Below the pieces are notes generated by a model that was given only the letters and a program-made list of their open reading frames with translations, did not search any database and was not told the DNA's origin. Positions 1 to 9,221 of a DNA stretch of 64,000 nt are shown in pieces. Source of the stretch: Flavobacterium galactosidilyticum (GTDB lineage: Bacteria; Bacteroidota; Bacteroidia; Flavobacteriales; Flavobacteriaceae); the NCBI RefSeq assembly GCF_020911945.1, contig NZ_CP087135.1, positions 2,530,001 to 2,594,000 of the forward strand, read 5' to 3'. Position 1 is the stretch's first letter. Each line of letters begins with the position of its first letter. Made by a program: the position numbers and the translations under genes.

Positions 1-579
1 AACCCAAGGATTATCTTTTTTCTGATAAATATAAGGGGTTTGATTAGGAGGAATAACGGTAAATTCTTTTACTCCATGCAATTGCGTTATAAAAGCATGC
101 AAGCATAGATAATCATAATGAACATAGGGAAATTGTCCACCTGGACTCCCAAAGAATATTTCTAAAGTATCAGCACCACCTAAAAATTTTTCAGGTATTA
201 ATTTACTATGAGTCCAATCAGGCATCGAATATTTAAAACGAGGTGATACATCAGGAATAAGTTCTGGATAGTCATAATCCATCTGAAGTTTGCATGGATA
301 AGGAGCAGGATTTTCTTCTGTTGACGTTTCCATTAAAGCTATATAATCTTTAAGCTTAAATTTCTGTCCTTCTACATTAACTTCCCTATCACCATACGAA
401 GATTTGAAAAACTCGAGAGAAAATTTTTCTTTAGCTTTCCAATCTTTACAAGCATCCCCTATAACTACAGGATAATTTGCAAATAAATGTTTTTTTGCAA
501 ATTCATCGTATGTCATACCGTATTTTTTTTCGACGATAAGATCTCCATCACGAACTAGTTCAACTGTTTTTGTAGCCAT
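1..579 (-). CDS. JmjC/cupin_8-type Fe(II)/2-oxoglutarate dioxygenase (partial, 3' end off the window)
   Basis: The reading frame is open from an ATG at 577-579 to the left edge (193 codons) with no stop, so the C-terminus is missing. Residues 35-48 (ANYPVVIGDACKDW) look like the N-terminal strand of FIH/JmjC cupin-like hydroxylases. FGSPGGQFPYVHYDY contains the iron-binding H-x-D pair (H154, D156), followed by an LHGVKEFTVIPP strand typical of the family; the distal His would lie beyond the edge. These enzymes hydroxylate amino-acid side chains or small molecules using O2 and 2-oxoglutarate. The gene begins 18 bp after the stop of the NRPS-PKS gene on the same strand, so it is probably co-transcribed and may tailor that product. 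The substrate is not inferable. Confidence 0.82.
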   Translation of the reverse strand, partial: MATKTVELVRDGDLIVEKKYGMTYDEFAKKHLFANYPVVIGDACKDWKAKEKFSLEFFKSSYGDREVNVEGQKFKLKDYIALMETSTEENPAPYPCKLQMDYDYPELIPDVSPRFKYSMPDWTHSKLIPEKFLGGADTLEIFFGSPGGQFPYVHYDYLCLHAFITQLHGVKEFTVIPPNQTPYIYQKKDNPWV

Positions 580-597
580 ATTTAAGATATTAATTTC

Positions 598-3500
598 TTA
601 TAAATCGATTTTAACGTATTCACCAATAGCACTAGCATCTGGTACAAACCATGCAGGATTTCCTTCTTTATCTCTTCCTAGTTTTGCTCCCTCTACAGGT
701 GGTTTATTACTATTAATAACCACAGATTTTTCTGAAGGTATAATGTGAGATGCACTTATAAAGAAACCAGCGGATATCATTTTCGTGAGACAAATTTTGA
801 ACGTTTCGATGATCATTGTTACATCTTCTTCTTTATAAGCTTCTGTTAAAAAGCAAGGAAAACCATCCCAAATATGAATACCGTTTTCGCGAAGTAAAGT
901 GAATAATAATTCTCCATAACTAACGTCCTCATTAAATTTAATTCTCCATAATGAACCATAATGATTTATTATCATTGGTAAATCTCTTTTCTTGAATTCA
1001 GTATTTAACTCAAATGCCAAACGAGAAGTCATTTCATTTAGTTTTTTTTGTAAATCAGGACCTTGGATTTTGAGATGAATTAATGATGCTTTTGAAGCTG
1101 CTAATGCTAATGGATGTCTTACAAAAGTTCCAGCAAAATAAGTAACTCCTACTTCAGGAATAGAATCGTCTCCGTATTGCCAATGACCTCCGTCTAAAGC
1201 ATCCATATATTTTCGTTTTCCTACGATGGCACCAATGGGCATTCCGCCACCAATTACTTTACCATAAGTTGCAATATCAGCTTGAACTTCGAAAAGGGCT
1301 TGAGCTCCACCAGGATGCATTCTGAAGCCTGTAATAACTTCATCAAAAATAAGAGGTATTTCATATTTAGTCGTGAGATCGCGCAGGTTATGTAAAAAAT
1401 CTCTTGGTTGAAATTCTGGTCTTCTACTTTGTACCGGTTCAACAAGTACAGCAGCTAATTGATCTGCTCTTTCTGCAATTATTTTGAGGCTTTCTTCTGT
1501 TCCGTACTCTAAAATTAACATGTTTTGAACGTTTTCAGGCATAATTCCAGGAGCGGCAGGATATGTAACTAATTTTTTTGAGCCACGTACCAAAACTTCG
1601 TCTATTATACCGTGATACGAACCAGAGAATGCAATAATTAAAGATTTTCCAGTGACAGTTCTTGCAATTCGCATGGCTCCTAATACAGCTTCAGAACCCG
1701 TGTTACAAAGCGCAGCTCTTTCTAGTTTTGTAAATTCACAAAGCAGTTCGCAAACTTCTCCAGCTAAAGGATGTTGAGGTCCGACTTCATATCCATTTTC
1801 AATCTGTTTATGAAGAGCTTCTTTTATAAAATCAGGTTGATGTCCAAAAAAACAAGAGCCAAACCCATTAAGGGTGTCAATATATTCGTTGCCATCTATA
1901 TCCCAAAGACGATTTCCGCTTGATTTTTCAATAACGATTGGATAAACTATTTCTTTAGTTAAGGGTTTAAATCCAGAAACAACTCTGGGATCAGCCATAG
2001 TACTTCTGTTTTTTTGTGCATACTTTTTACTAGAACTCGTTTTTTTAGTATAGCTCGCTATTAACTGATTGAGAAATTCTGTTTGTGAATGACTCATTTC
2101 ATTAGCTTTTTTTTCAATCCTTGGAGATGCACCAAAGGGTTTTTGATGTTCTACAATTTCCTCTGGCGTTCTAAAATCTTGTGTTTTGGCACTACTTTTT
2201 ATGGATGGAATATTTTGCTCATATTTTTCTTCCGATACTCCATTGGAATACACAATATTAGTGCCTTGAAGCAGTTCAATTTGCTTACCTAGAAGTTGAA
2301 TTTGTTGAGCTATTAATCCTAAAGCTGTGCTGTCTTGACTTTGTAAAGAAGAATTAAAATTATTAATAATTGGGGCAGTTCCTATAATTGAGTTTTGAGA
2401 ATTATCATTTTGTATGTTATTGTCGGACTCTCCCTTTGGAAGATTTTGATCAATATAATCTGCTAGCAGGATTGGTGAGCCATACTCTTCGTTAAGTTGA
2501 CGAAAAGTAACAGGAAGTTTAAAATCCTTCTTTAAACTAATTGCAAGTTGTGTAAGAGTCAATGAATCTAGTCCTAAGTCAAGAAAGCTATGAGAGGAAG
2601 CATCAATTGTATACTCGATACCTGACGTTTGACTCACAATTGTTGCAATTTTATTAAGTATTGTAGTTTTTCGCATGGGTCTATTTTCATTTAAATTTTT
2701 AACTGTATTTGGAGTTGTAATTACATTGGATATTAACTGCTGTTTTTGAAAGTTAGGAGGATCAATCCAGCAAAGTTTGCGATCAAAAACGTAGCTAGGT
2801 AGTTCTATTTTCTGCCTATCTTGATCCCTATAAAAAGCATTCCAGTCAGGATCTAGTCCTCTAAGCCATAATTCCCCTAAACAATTCAGTATGGTACTAT
2901 AGTTATTTTCTTCATTTTTGGGCAGCGTTATACTAACAAATGAGGGGATTATTTTACCAATTCCTTGCTGTTTAACTAATGAAGTTAATGTTTGACCGGG
3001 GCCAACTTCTATAAAAATTGGATCTTCTAATTTCAATAATGTATCTGCGGCGTTTGCAAACCTAACGGTACTTCTCAAATGACCTGACCAATATTTTGGG
3101 TTAACAGCATCCTCATCAGTCAGAAGTAAGCCAGTAACTGTCGAAACTATGGAAATATTAGGTTTATTAAGTGTTAATTTTTTGACTTCTGCTTCAAAAA
3201 TATCTAAAACAGGATCCATCATAGATGAATGGAAAGCGTGACTAGTTTGCAATAACTTATTAGCAATTTCCAAGACATCTAATGATTTTGCAAATTCTTT
3301 AATTAAATTATCTTCTCCAGCAACGACACACAGTAAGTTTGAATTAATTGCTGCAATTGATAATTTTTCTGGAAGAATATCTTTTAGCTTATCTTCTGTA
3401 AGTCTTACTGATAACATACTACCTCGCGGCAGTTCACTTACAAGACGACCCCTTATCGCAATTAAGTGCAATGCATCTCGTAAATTTATAACTCCTGCTA

Positions 3501-6500
3501 TATGCGCTGCGACAAACTCACCAATACTGTGGCCAGACAAGGCAGTTGGTTTTATTCCCCAACTTAACCAAAGTTGAGATAAGGCATATTCAGTTACAAA
3601 CAAAGCGGGCTGTGTGAACTTAGTATCTTTTAATTTGGCCTCAGATTCTGGTGTAACTATTTCTGGATACAATATTTCACGAATATCTAGTTTTAAATCC
3701 TCTAATAAAAATTCAGCACATTCGTCTACTGCTTTTTTGTAAACAGATTCATTGTTATAAAGGTCAAAGCCCATTTGTGAAAATTGAGATCCTTGCCCAG
3801 GAAAAAGAAAAACTAACTCGTGTGGCGCTATTTTTAGTACCGAACTTCTAGTAGATCTATTTGCTTCTGATAATAACTCTCGACTTGCATCTAAGTTGTT
3901 ACTTGAAAGAAGAAAGCTTCGATGTATAAACGAATCACGCGTCTTATTTAATGAAAATGCAACGTCAGCTAATGACAAATTAGGTTTTTCTTTAAGGAAG
4001 TTCCCCATTTTTTTTTGGTAACCTCTTAAGCTATTTTCAGATTTTGCAGACCACATTAATAATTGTAAAGGTTTACTTGGACCAGATATTTTTTGTTGCT
4101 CAGGGTAGTCCTCTAAAACAATATGCACATTAGTTCCTCCAACTCCAAACGAGCTAACTCCAGCTCTTAAAGGACCTTTAGCTTCCCACTCCCGTAGTTT
4201 TGAATTCACAAAAAACGGACTATTATCAAAATCTATAACAGGATTTGGTGTTTCATACCCTATTGAAGGTGGAATTAATTTGTTATTCAAAGCCAAGACT
4301 GTTTTTATCAATCCAGCTACACCAGCAGCAGCAGTTAGATGCCCCATATTGCTTTTTATCGAACCAATTGCGCAATAACCATTTTTTGATTGTTTACCAA
4401 AAGCCATTGTAAGCCCTTCGATTTCTATGGGATCTCCCAATGGTGTTGCGGTTCCATGAGTCTCAATATAACTTATTGAATCTGGCGTAATTTGAGCGTC
4501 CTGAATTGCTTTCTTAATAGCAATAGCTTGTCCTTCAGCACTTGGAGCAGTAAAGCTACCTTTATTTCCACCATCATTTGTAACGCCAATTCCTTTTATT
4601 ATTCCAAAAATCTTGTCACCATCCTTTTGAGCATCCTCTAAACTTTTTAATAATACTACGCCTGCGCCATCGCTAAACACAGTTCCTTTTGCCGCAGTGT
4701 CAAAAGAGCGACAATGTCCGTCAGAGCTTAACATGGAGCCTTCTTGATAAAGGTGACCACTAAAAACAGGAGCAGTTACACTGGAACCTCCAGCAATTGC
4801 AATATCACACTGACCACTCCTGATAGATTCAACTGCTTCTGCAATAGCTAGTAGCGAGGTAGAACATGCGGAATGTACACTCACCGCAGGACCTTTTAAA
4901 TTTAAATGATACGCTGTTCTAGATGCTATGTAATCTTTCTCGTTTACTGTTTCTGTTAGAAGATATCCTATACTTTCTACTATTTCTGTATTAGGTAGAA
5001 TATTCTTTTTATAATAGGTATTAGTTCCTATACCAGCATAAACACCAGCACTACCATTAAAATGTTTTGGCAAATAACCAGTTTGCTCAAGTACTTCCCA
5101 TGCAATTTCTAAAAACAGTCTCTGCTGTGGGTCCATAACTTCTGCTAGTTTGTTATTAATTCCAAAAAAAGCAGGATCAAAGGTATTTGCTTCAACGATA
5201 ATTCCACGCGCTGCAACATAAAGCGGGTCTTTTCTTACAGACTCTGAAATGTTTAAATCAAGTTCTTCTGGCTTGAAAAAAGAAATAGTTTCTCTACCTT
5301 CTTTTAAGACTTCCCATAATTCATTTATTGATTGTGCTCCTGGAAACCTTCCAGCCATCCCAATAATGGCAACATCTGTTGACGTATTATTTTGTTTTAC
5401 TTTCGAAAAATCCTCAAACTTTGACAATTGATCTGCAGATTCCCCAAATTTACATAGACTTGAAATTGTAGGATACTGATACATATTAGTAACGGATATA
5501 TCTAGATTGCTACTTTTCCTAATTGTGTAAACCACTTTTTGAGCTAACAATGATGTTCCACCCATTTCGAAAAAGTTATCATCAATACCTATTATTGGTA
5601 TTTGCAGTAATTTACTCCATATTTCAGTAATTTCTTTCTCAATTTTTGTTGTGGGTCTTCTCAAAAGAGGTGCTGAGGTAGGTCTGCTATATTGTGGACT
5701 AGGTAAAGCTTTTTTGTTTATCTTTCCACTAGAAGTACGCGGAAAGTTTTCAATTAATATAAAATATGAAGGAATCATGTACTCAGGAAGCACGTTTACT
5801 AGTTCTCCACGAATACGTGCAACATCAATATGTTCTTCAGTAGGTTTTATATACGCAACTAACTGTGTTTGTCCTAACTGATTGGACGCAAGGACAACCG
5901 CTTGATGTATACCACTTAACGAGTTAATGGCTAATTCTACTTCAGCTAGTTCTATTCTATGTCCACTAATTTTTACCTGATCATCTTGACGACCAAGAAA
6001 TTCTATATTTCCATCTGGTAAATATTTAGCTATATCTCCTGATCGATATACACGAATCTCTGCGCCTTCCGGTGATTTCCAATCGAGAAATTTTTCATCA
6101 GTTAACTGTTTGTTATTTAGATAGCCTTCCGCTAGACACTTTCCAGCAATGTAAAGTTCTCCAATCTCACCATCAACCAAAACTTCTTTTTTCTGGTTGA
6201 GGATAAGTATTGAGGTGTTGCTAATAGGCTTACCAATTGTAGGCAGCGATGGCCAATTAGTGGGATTACCTTGTAATTTTAATTCAGTTACTACGTGACA
6301 CTCAGTAGGACCATATTGATTATAGAGGGCACAGTGACTTAGCGTTGTGAAAAAAGCTCTTATCACAGGGGTAATTTTAAGTTGCTCACCTGCAGTCATC
6401 ACTTCATTAAGAGAGTAGGGGAATTCTCCTATGCTTAGAGCAGCTTCTGCTAATGCTTGTAATGCTACAAAAGGCAAAAAAAGTCTATTAATTTTTTGCT

Positions 6501-7188
6501 CATTTATAAACTTTAAGAGTGCAGCCATGTCAAGTCTTATAGGGTCATCAATCAGTACAAGAGTTCCTCCAGTGGTTAACGTAGCCATGATTTCTTGAAA
6601 AGAGACATCAAAAGTTAAAGGAGCAAATTGTAAAGTACGAGCTCCTTTTGTACTTATTGAGTTTTTATTTTGCCAATTAATAAGATTTATAATAGCTTCT
6701 TGTCCCATGCAAACGCCTTTAGGATCTCCCGTGGAACCGGAAGTATATAATATATACGCAGCATTCTCAGACATTGAATCTTGTTTATATTCTGTCGAGC
6801 TATGTTTAATACCATATTCTAATAATCTAAGTCCAGATGACACTACAATATCTTCATCAACTTTGCTTGCCAAGCAAAAGTTAAGGTTTGAATTTTGGAT
6901 GATATTTTGTATACGAATTTTCGGATAATTAAAATCGATTGGTAAATATGCTTTTCCAGATTTTAAAACTGCCAAAATAAAAATTATTTGCTCGATACAT
7001 CTAGTTGTAGGTACTCCAATTATTTTTTCATTATTAGCAAATTCTATGATATTACCGTACACTTTCATTACCTCATCATCTAACTGATTATAGGTAAGTC
7101 TGTTGTTGTTAAAAATTAAACAACAATCCTCTGAATAAAGTTTTGCGGCTTTTTCAAAAAGTGAATAGATATTGTTAGCTGCTTCCAT
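598..7188 (-). CDS. Hybrid NRPS-PKS megasynthase, A-PCP-KS-AT-ACP-aminotransferase
   Basis: This 2196-aa assembly-line enzyme reads in order: adenylation (about 5-495; YTSGSTG at 148-154, NQYGPTE, YRSGD, final Lys in SSGKINK), PCP (about 515-585, Ser546 in GGTSLL), ketosynthase (about 604-1030; Cys775, His911, His950), acyltransferase (about 1125-1420; Ser1221 in GHSIG; HAFH at 1317-1320, the malonyl-CoA signature), ACP (about 1505-1575, Ser1542 in LGLDS), a Gln/Asn/Ser-rich linker (about 1580-1735), and a class-III PLP aminotransferase (about 1735-2140; Asp1949, Lys1977 in YGKVIGGG) like those of mycosubtilin and microcystin synthases. No KR, DH, condensation or thioesterase domain is seen. 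Expected chemistry: activate an amino acid, add one malonyl unit, and transaminate the beta-ketone to a beta-amine. The tail (EGNPAWFVPD) resembles the linker that normally leads into a condensation domain. Confidence 0.93.
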   Translation of the reverse strand: MEAANNIYSLFEKAAKLYSEDCCLIFNNNRLTYNQLDDEVMKVYGNIIEFANNEKIIGVPTTRCIEQIIFILAVLKSGKAYLPIDFNYPKIRIQNIIQNSNLNFCLASKVDEDIVVSSGLRLLEYGIKHSSTEYKQDSMSENAAYILYTSGSTGDPKGVCMGQEAIINLINWQNKNSISTKGARTLQFAPLTFDVSFQEIMATLTTGGTLVLIDDPIRLDMAALLKFINEQKINRLFLPFVALQALAEAALSIGEFPYSLNEVMTAGEQLKITPVIRAFFTTLSHCALYNQYGPTECHVVTELKLQGNPTNWPSLPTIGKPISNTSILILNQKKEVLVDGEIGELYIAGKCLAEGYLNNKQLTDEKFLDWKSPEGAEIRVYRSGDIAKYLPDGNIEFLGRQDDQVKISGHRIELAEVELAINSLSGIHQAVVLASNQLGQTQLVAYIKPTEEHIDVARIRGELVNVLPEYMIPSYFILIENFPRTSSGKINKKALPSPQYSRPTSAPLLRRPTTKIEKEITEIWSKLLQIPIIGIDDNFFEMGGTSLLAQKVVYTIRKSSNLDISVTNMYQYPTISSLCKFGESADQLSKFEDFSKVKQNNTSTDVAIIGMAGRFPGAQSINELWEVLKEGRETISFFKPEELDLNISESVRKDPLYVAARGIIVEANTFDPAFFGINNKLAEVMDPQQRLFLEIAWEVLEQTGYLPKHFNGSAGVYAGIGTNTYYKKNILPNTEIVESIGYLLTETVNEKDYIASRTAYHLNLKGPAVSVHSACSTSLLAIAEAVESIRSGQCDIAIAGGSSVTAPVFSGHLYQEGSMLSSDGHCRSFDTAAKGTVFSDGAGVVLLKSLEDAQKDGDKIFGIIKGIGVTNDGGNKGSFTAPSAEGQAIAIKKAIQDAQITPDSISYIETHGTATPLGDPIEIEGLTMAFGKQSKNGYCAIGSIKSNMGHLTAAAGVAGLIKTVLALNNKLIPPSIGYETPNPVIDFDNSPFFVNSKLREWEAKGPLRAGVSSFGVGGTNVHIVLEDYPEQQKISGPSKPLQLLMWSAKSENSLRGYQKKMGNFLKEKPNLSLADVAFSLNKTRDSFIHRSFLLSSNNLDASRELLSEANRSTRSSVLKIAPHELVFLFPGQGSQFSQMGFDLYNNESVYKKAVDECAEFLLEDLKLDIREILYPEIVTPESEAKLKDTKFTQPALFVTEYALSQLWLSWGIKPTALSGHSIGEFVAAHIAGVINLRDALHLIAIRGRLVSELPRGSMLSVRLTEDKLKDILPEKLSIAAINSNLLCVVAGEDNLIKEFAKSLDVLEIANKLLQTSHAFHSSMMDPVLDIFEAEVKKLTLNKPNISIVSTVTGLLLTDEDAVNPKYWSGHLRSTVRFANAADTLLKLEDPIFIEVGPGQTLTSLVKQQGIGKIIPSFVSITLPKNEENNYSTILNCLGELWLRGLDPDWNAFYRDQDRQKIELPSYVFDRKLCWIDPPNFQKQQLISNVITTPNTVKNLNENRPMRKTTILNKIATIVSQTSGIEYTIDASSHSFLDLGLDSLTLTQLAISLKKDFKLPVTFRQLNEEYGSPILLADYIDQNLPKGESDNNIQNDNSQNSIIGTAPIINNFNSSLQSQDSTALGLIAQQIQLLGKQIELLQGTNIVYSNGVSEEKYEQNIPSIKSSAKTQDFRTPEEIVEHQKPFGASPRIEKKANEMSHSQTEFLNQLIASYTKKTSSSKKYAQKNRSTMADPRVVSGFKPLTKEIVYPIVIEKSSGNRLWDIDGNEYIDTLNGFGSCFFGHQPDFIKEALHKQIENGYEVGPQHPLAGEVCELLCEFTKLERAALCNTGSEAVLGAMRIARTVTGKSLIIAFSGSYHGIIDEVLVRGSKKLVTYPAAPGIMPENVQNMLILEYGTEESLKIIAERADQLAAVLVEPVQSRRPEFQPRDFLHNLRDLTTKYEIPLIFDEVITGFRMHPGGAQALFEVQADIATYGKVIGGGMPIGAIVGKRKYMDALDGGHWQYGDDSIPEVGVTYFAGTFVRHPLALAASKASLIHLKIQGPDLQKKLNEMTSRLAFELNTEFKKRDLPMIINHYGSLWRIKFNEDVSYGELLFTLLRENGIHIWDGFPCFLTEAYKEEDVTMIIETFKICLTKMISAGFFISASHIIPSEKSVVINSNKPPVEGAKLGRDKEGNPAWFVPDASAIGEYVKIDL

Positions 7189-7951
7189 CCTATAAGATGT
7201 TAATATTATTATTAAAACGCAAAAAAGAAATTATAATCGAAATTCACTTCTATGATCAGATAAGTGTGGCTGATTTTTTAACCTTTTTTAAATCAATGGG
7301 TTAATGTTAGAATTATAATGAAATAAATAGTTTGTATTTTAAATTAGATCATATCATATAATCAAAATAAAGAAAAAAAAAGTAGTTATAATTACATCTT
7401 CTGTATAAAGCTATTATTCTCGATGAATTACATTTTTTATATTACTAAAGTTAAATCTTAGAAAAAAAATAGTATTATATCATAATATATTTTTTACTAC
7501 ATGGTTATTTTTTGATATCATGTTTATCTTTTTGCATATCGATATTTATTCAAACAAATAGATTTGCAAATTAAATGGTCATTTTAGGAGTAAGATTTAA
7601 TGTTGTTCATTGTCTTTTTTATTAAGTAATTTTTTTTAGTATTTAACAGTGTAAAAGAAAAAAAAACTTTGTGCAGTAATAAAATAATTATATTAAGAAA
7701 ATGACGTTATGTTATGACTATTAGTTTATTACCTTTTATTTGAGTTATTGCTCTTGATTAGCCGTGCATCTAAACGTCTTTTTTAAAATATTGAGAATAG
7801 TTTCGATTTTGAATATTTATTCATGTAAGTAATTGACCATTAAACCAATACATTTTGTGTATTTTGTCGATTATAATAGGCGTTATGTCGATATTTTTAT
7901 GGTAATTAAATACTTTCGCAGCTTAAATTTTTTTAAAAAAACTTTTAACCT
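7189..7951. other. Divergent AT-rich intergenic region, no gene seen
   Basis: About 760 bp between the minus-strand NRPS-PKS gene and the plus-strand surface-protein genes. It must carry both promoters. I searched by eye for the Bacteroidota TTTG-N19-TAnnTTTG pattern and found no convincing complete copy on either strand. No ORF with coding character and no remnant of a known gene was recognised. Confidence 0.6.
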
Positions 7952-8485
7952 GTGAAGTATTTACAATTAAAAACAATTAATCTTTTTATAATAGTACTAT
8001 TATTTTTATCTATTAAAGTTAGTAGTCAAAGTTCTAAAGTTGGTGCGAATAATTTAATGGAAACAATAGTTACGTCGGGTCACAATGCAACAGGTAATTC
8101 TGGTACAGTTGCATATTCAATTGGGCAAGTGTTTTATACATATGTAGGGCAACCATCAGTTTATAATTTAGCGCAAGGGATACAGCATGACGAAAAGAGC
8201 GATTCCTTAGGTCGTCCTGAAGTCATTATAGATACTAAGACTGAAATATTTATTTTTCCGAATCCGACAACAGATTTTGTAAATGTGAGTATGCAAGGGG
8301 ATGAGGTAGAAAATGGTCAACGTGGTTATAAGCTTTATGATATTCAAGGACGACTTTTAAAACAAGGCAAAATTGATCAAAATCAAACTCAAATTGGTAT
8401 TAGCCATCTTACCTCATCTATTTATATACTTCAAGTGTATATAAATAATAAATCAGTGAAAACATTTAAAATATTAAAAAAATAA
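7952..8485 (+). CDS. Secreted protein with T9SS type A C-terminal sorting domain
   Basis: 177 aa starting at a GTG (KYLQLKTINL follows), with a signal peptide of basic N-terminus and hydrophobic stretch ending near VSSQ. The middle contains the pattern TSGHNATGNSGTVAYSIGQV, often seen in small Bacteroidota surface proteins. The last 75 or so residues are a type A T9SS sorting domain: FIFPNPTTDFVNV, YKLYDIQGRLLKQGKI, and the ending SSIYILQVYINNKSVKTFKI. The product should be exported by Sec, moved over the outer membrane by T9SS and anchored on the surface. Only 4 bp separate it from the next gene, implying an operon. No enzymatic domain is seen. Confidence 0.85.
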   Translation: MKYLQLKTINLFIIVLLFLSIKVSSQSSKVGANNLMETIVTSGHNATGNSGTVAYSIGQVFYTYVGQPSVYNLAQGIQHDEKSDSLGRPEVIIDTKTEIFIFPNPTTDFVNVSMQGDEVENGQRGYKLYDIQGRLLKQGKIDQNQTQIGISHLTSSIYILQVYINNKSVKTFKILKK

Positions 8486-8489
8486 AATA

Positions 8490-9221
8490 ATGAAATTATT
8501 ATTAACCATAGCTTTGTTTGTGACTGTTACTGTATTTGCACAAGCACCAGAAAAAATGAGTTATCAAGCAATTATTCGAGCACAAGACAATAGTTTGGTA
8601 CTTAATTCGAATATTAGTCTTAAAGTGATTGTACATCAAGGTTCATCCACAGGAACTAATGTTTATCAAGAATCACATTTCAGTAAAACAAACGGTAATG
8701 GTCTAGTTTCACTTGAAATAGGAGCTGGTACTGCAATTTCAGGCAATTTCACTACGATTTCTTGGGAAAAAGGACCTTATTTTATAGAAACACAAGTCGA
8801 TGTTGCGGGTGGATCTAATTATAATATTATTGGAATTACACAGCTGTTGAGTGTTCCTTATGCGCTTCATTCAAAAACTGCTGAAAGATTAGTTGGTGGT
8901 GTTAGTGCTTCTCCTAGTAGAGCTGCTATAGTAACATTTACTGGTTCTCGAAACATAGCTGTTTCGGATATTAATAATACAATTGAATGTACCGCATCGG
9001 CAACTTTAACGTTGACATCTGGATTTGGATCTATGTTAGTAGGTGATACTATTAATTTAGAAGCACATAATGGTGCAGTACTAACTATACAAGCTTTGTC
9101 TGGAGTGATGATTAACTATAATGCAAATAGTAGTGCAAAATTTGCAAGCACAACTGGCAGCGTAAGATTTGGGTTTCTTAGAAAAACTGGCACAAATTCC
9201 TATATAATATCTGGTCAATGA
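8490..9221 (+). CDS. Secreted fibre-like surface protein
   Basis: 243 aa with a clear signal peptide ending near VFAQA. The segment APEKMSYQAIIRAQDNSLV through the VPYALHSKTAERL motif is a recurrent N-terminal module of Bacteroidota extracellular proteins that resemble phage-tail or trimeric-fibre proteins. The C-terminal half (SPSRAAIVTFTGSRN onward) is Gly/Ser/Thr-rich beta sequence. There is no T9SS sorting domain of its own. It lies between the sorting-domain protein (4 bp gap) and the beta-helix protein (ATGA stop/start overlap), so the three are probably co-expressed and may form one surface structure. Function unknown. Confidence 0.7.
   Translation: MKLLLTIALFVTVTVFAQAPEKMSYQAIIRAQDNSLVLNSNISLKVIVHQGSSTGTNVYQESHFSKTNGNGLVSLEIGAGTAISGNFTTISWEKGPYFIETQVDVAGGSNYNIIGITQLLSVPYALHSKTAERLVGGVSASPSRAAIVTFTGSRNIAVSDINNTIECTASATLTLTSGFGSMLVGDTINLEAHNGAVLTIQALSGVMINYNANSSAKFASTTGSVRFGFLRKTGTNSYIISGQ

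Noticed and set aside
1254..6928. Small ORFs inside the NRPS-PKS gene on other frames
   Set aside because: They are shadows of the long, domain-rich coding frame and show no protein family features.
7833..7866. TTG...TATTTTG as promoter of the T9SS-protein gene
   Set aside because: The spacer is 24 bp and the -7 box is one base short of TAnnTTTG.
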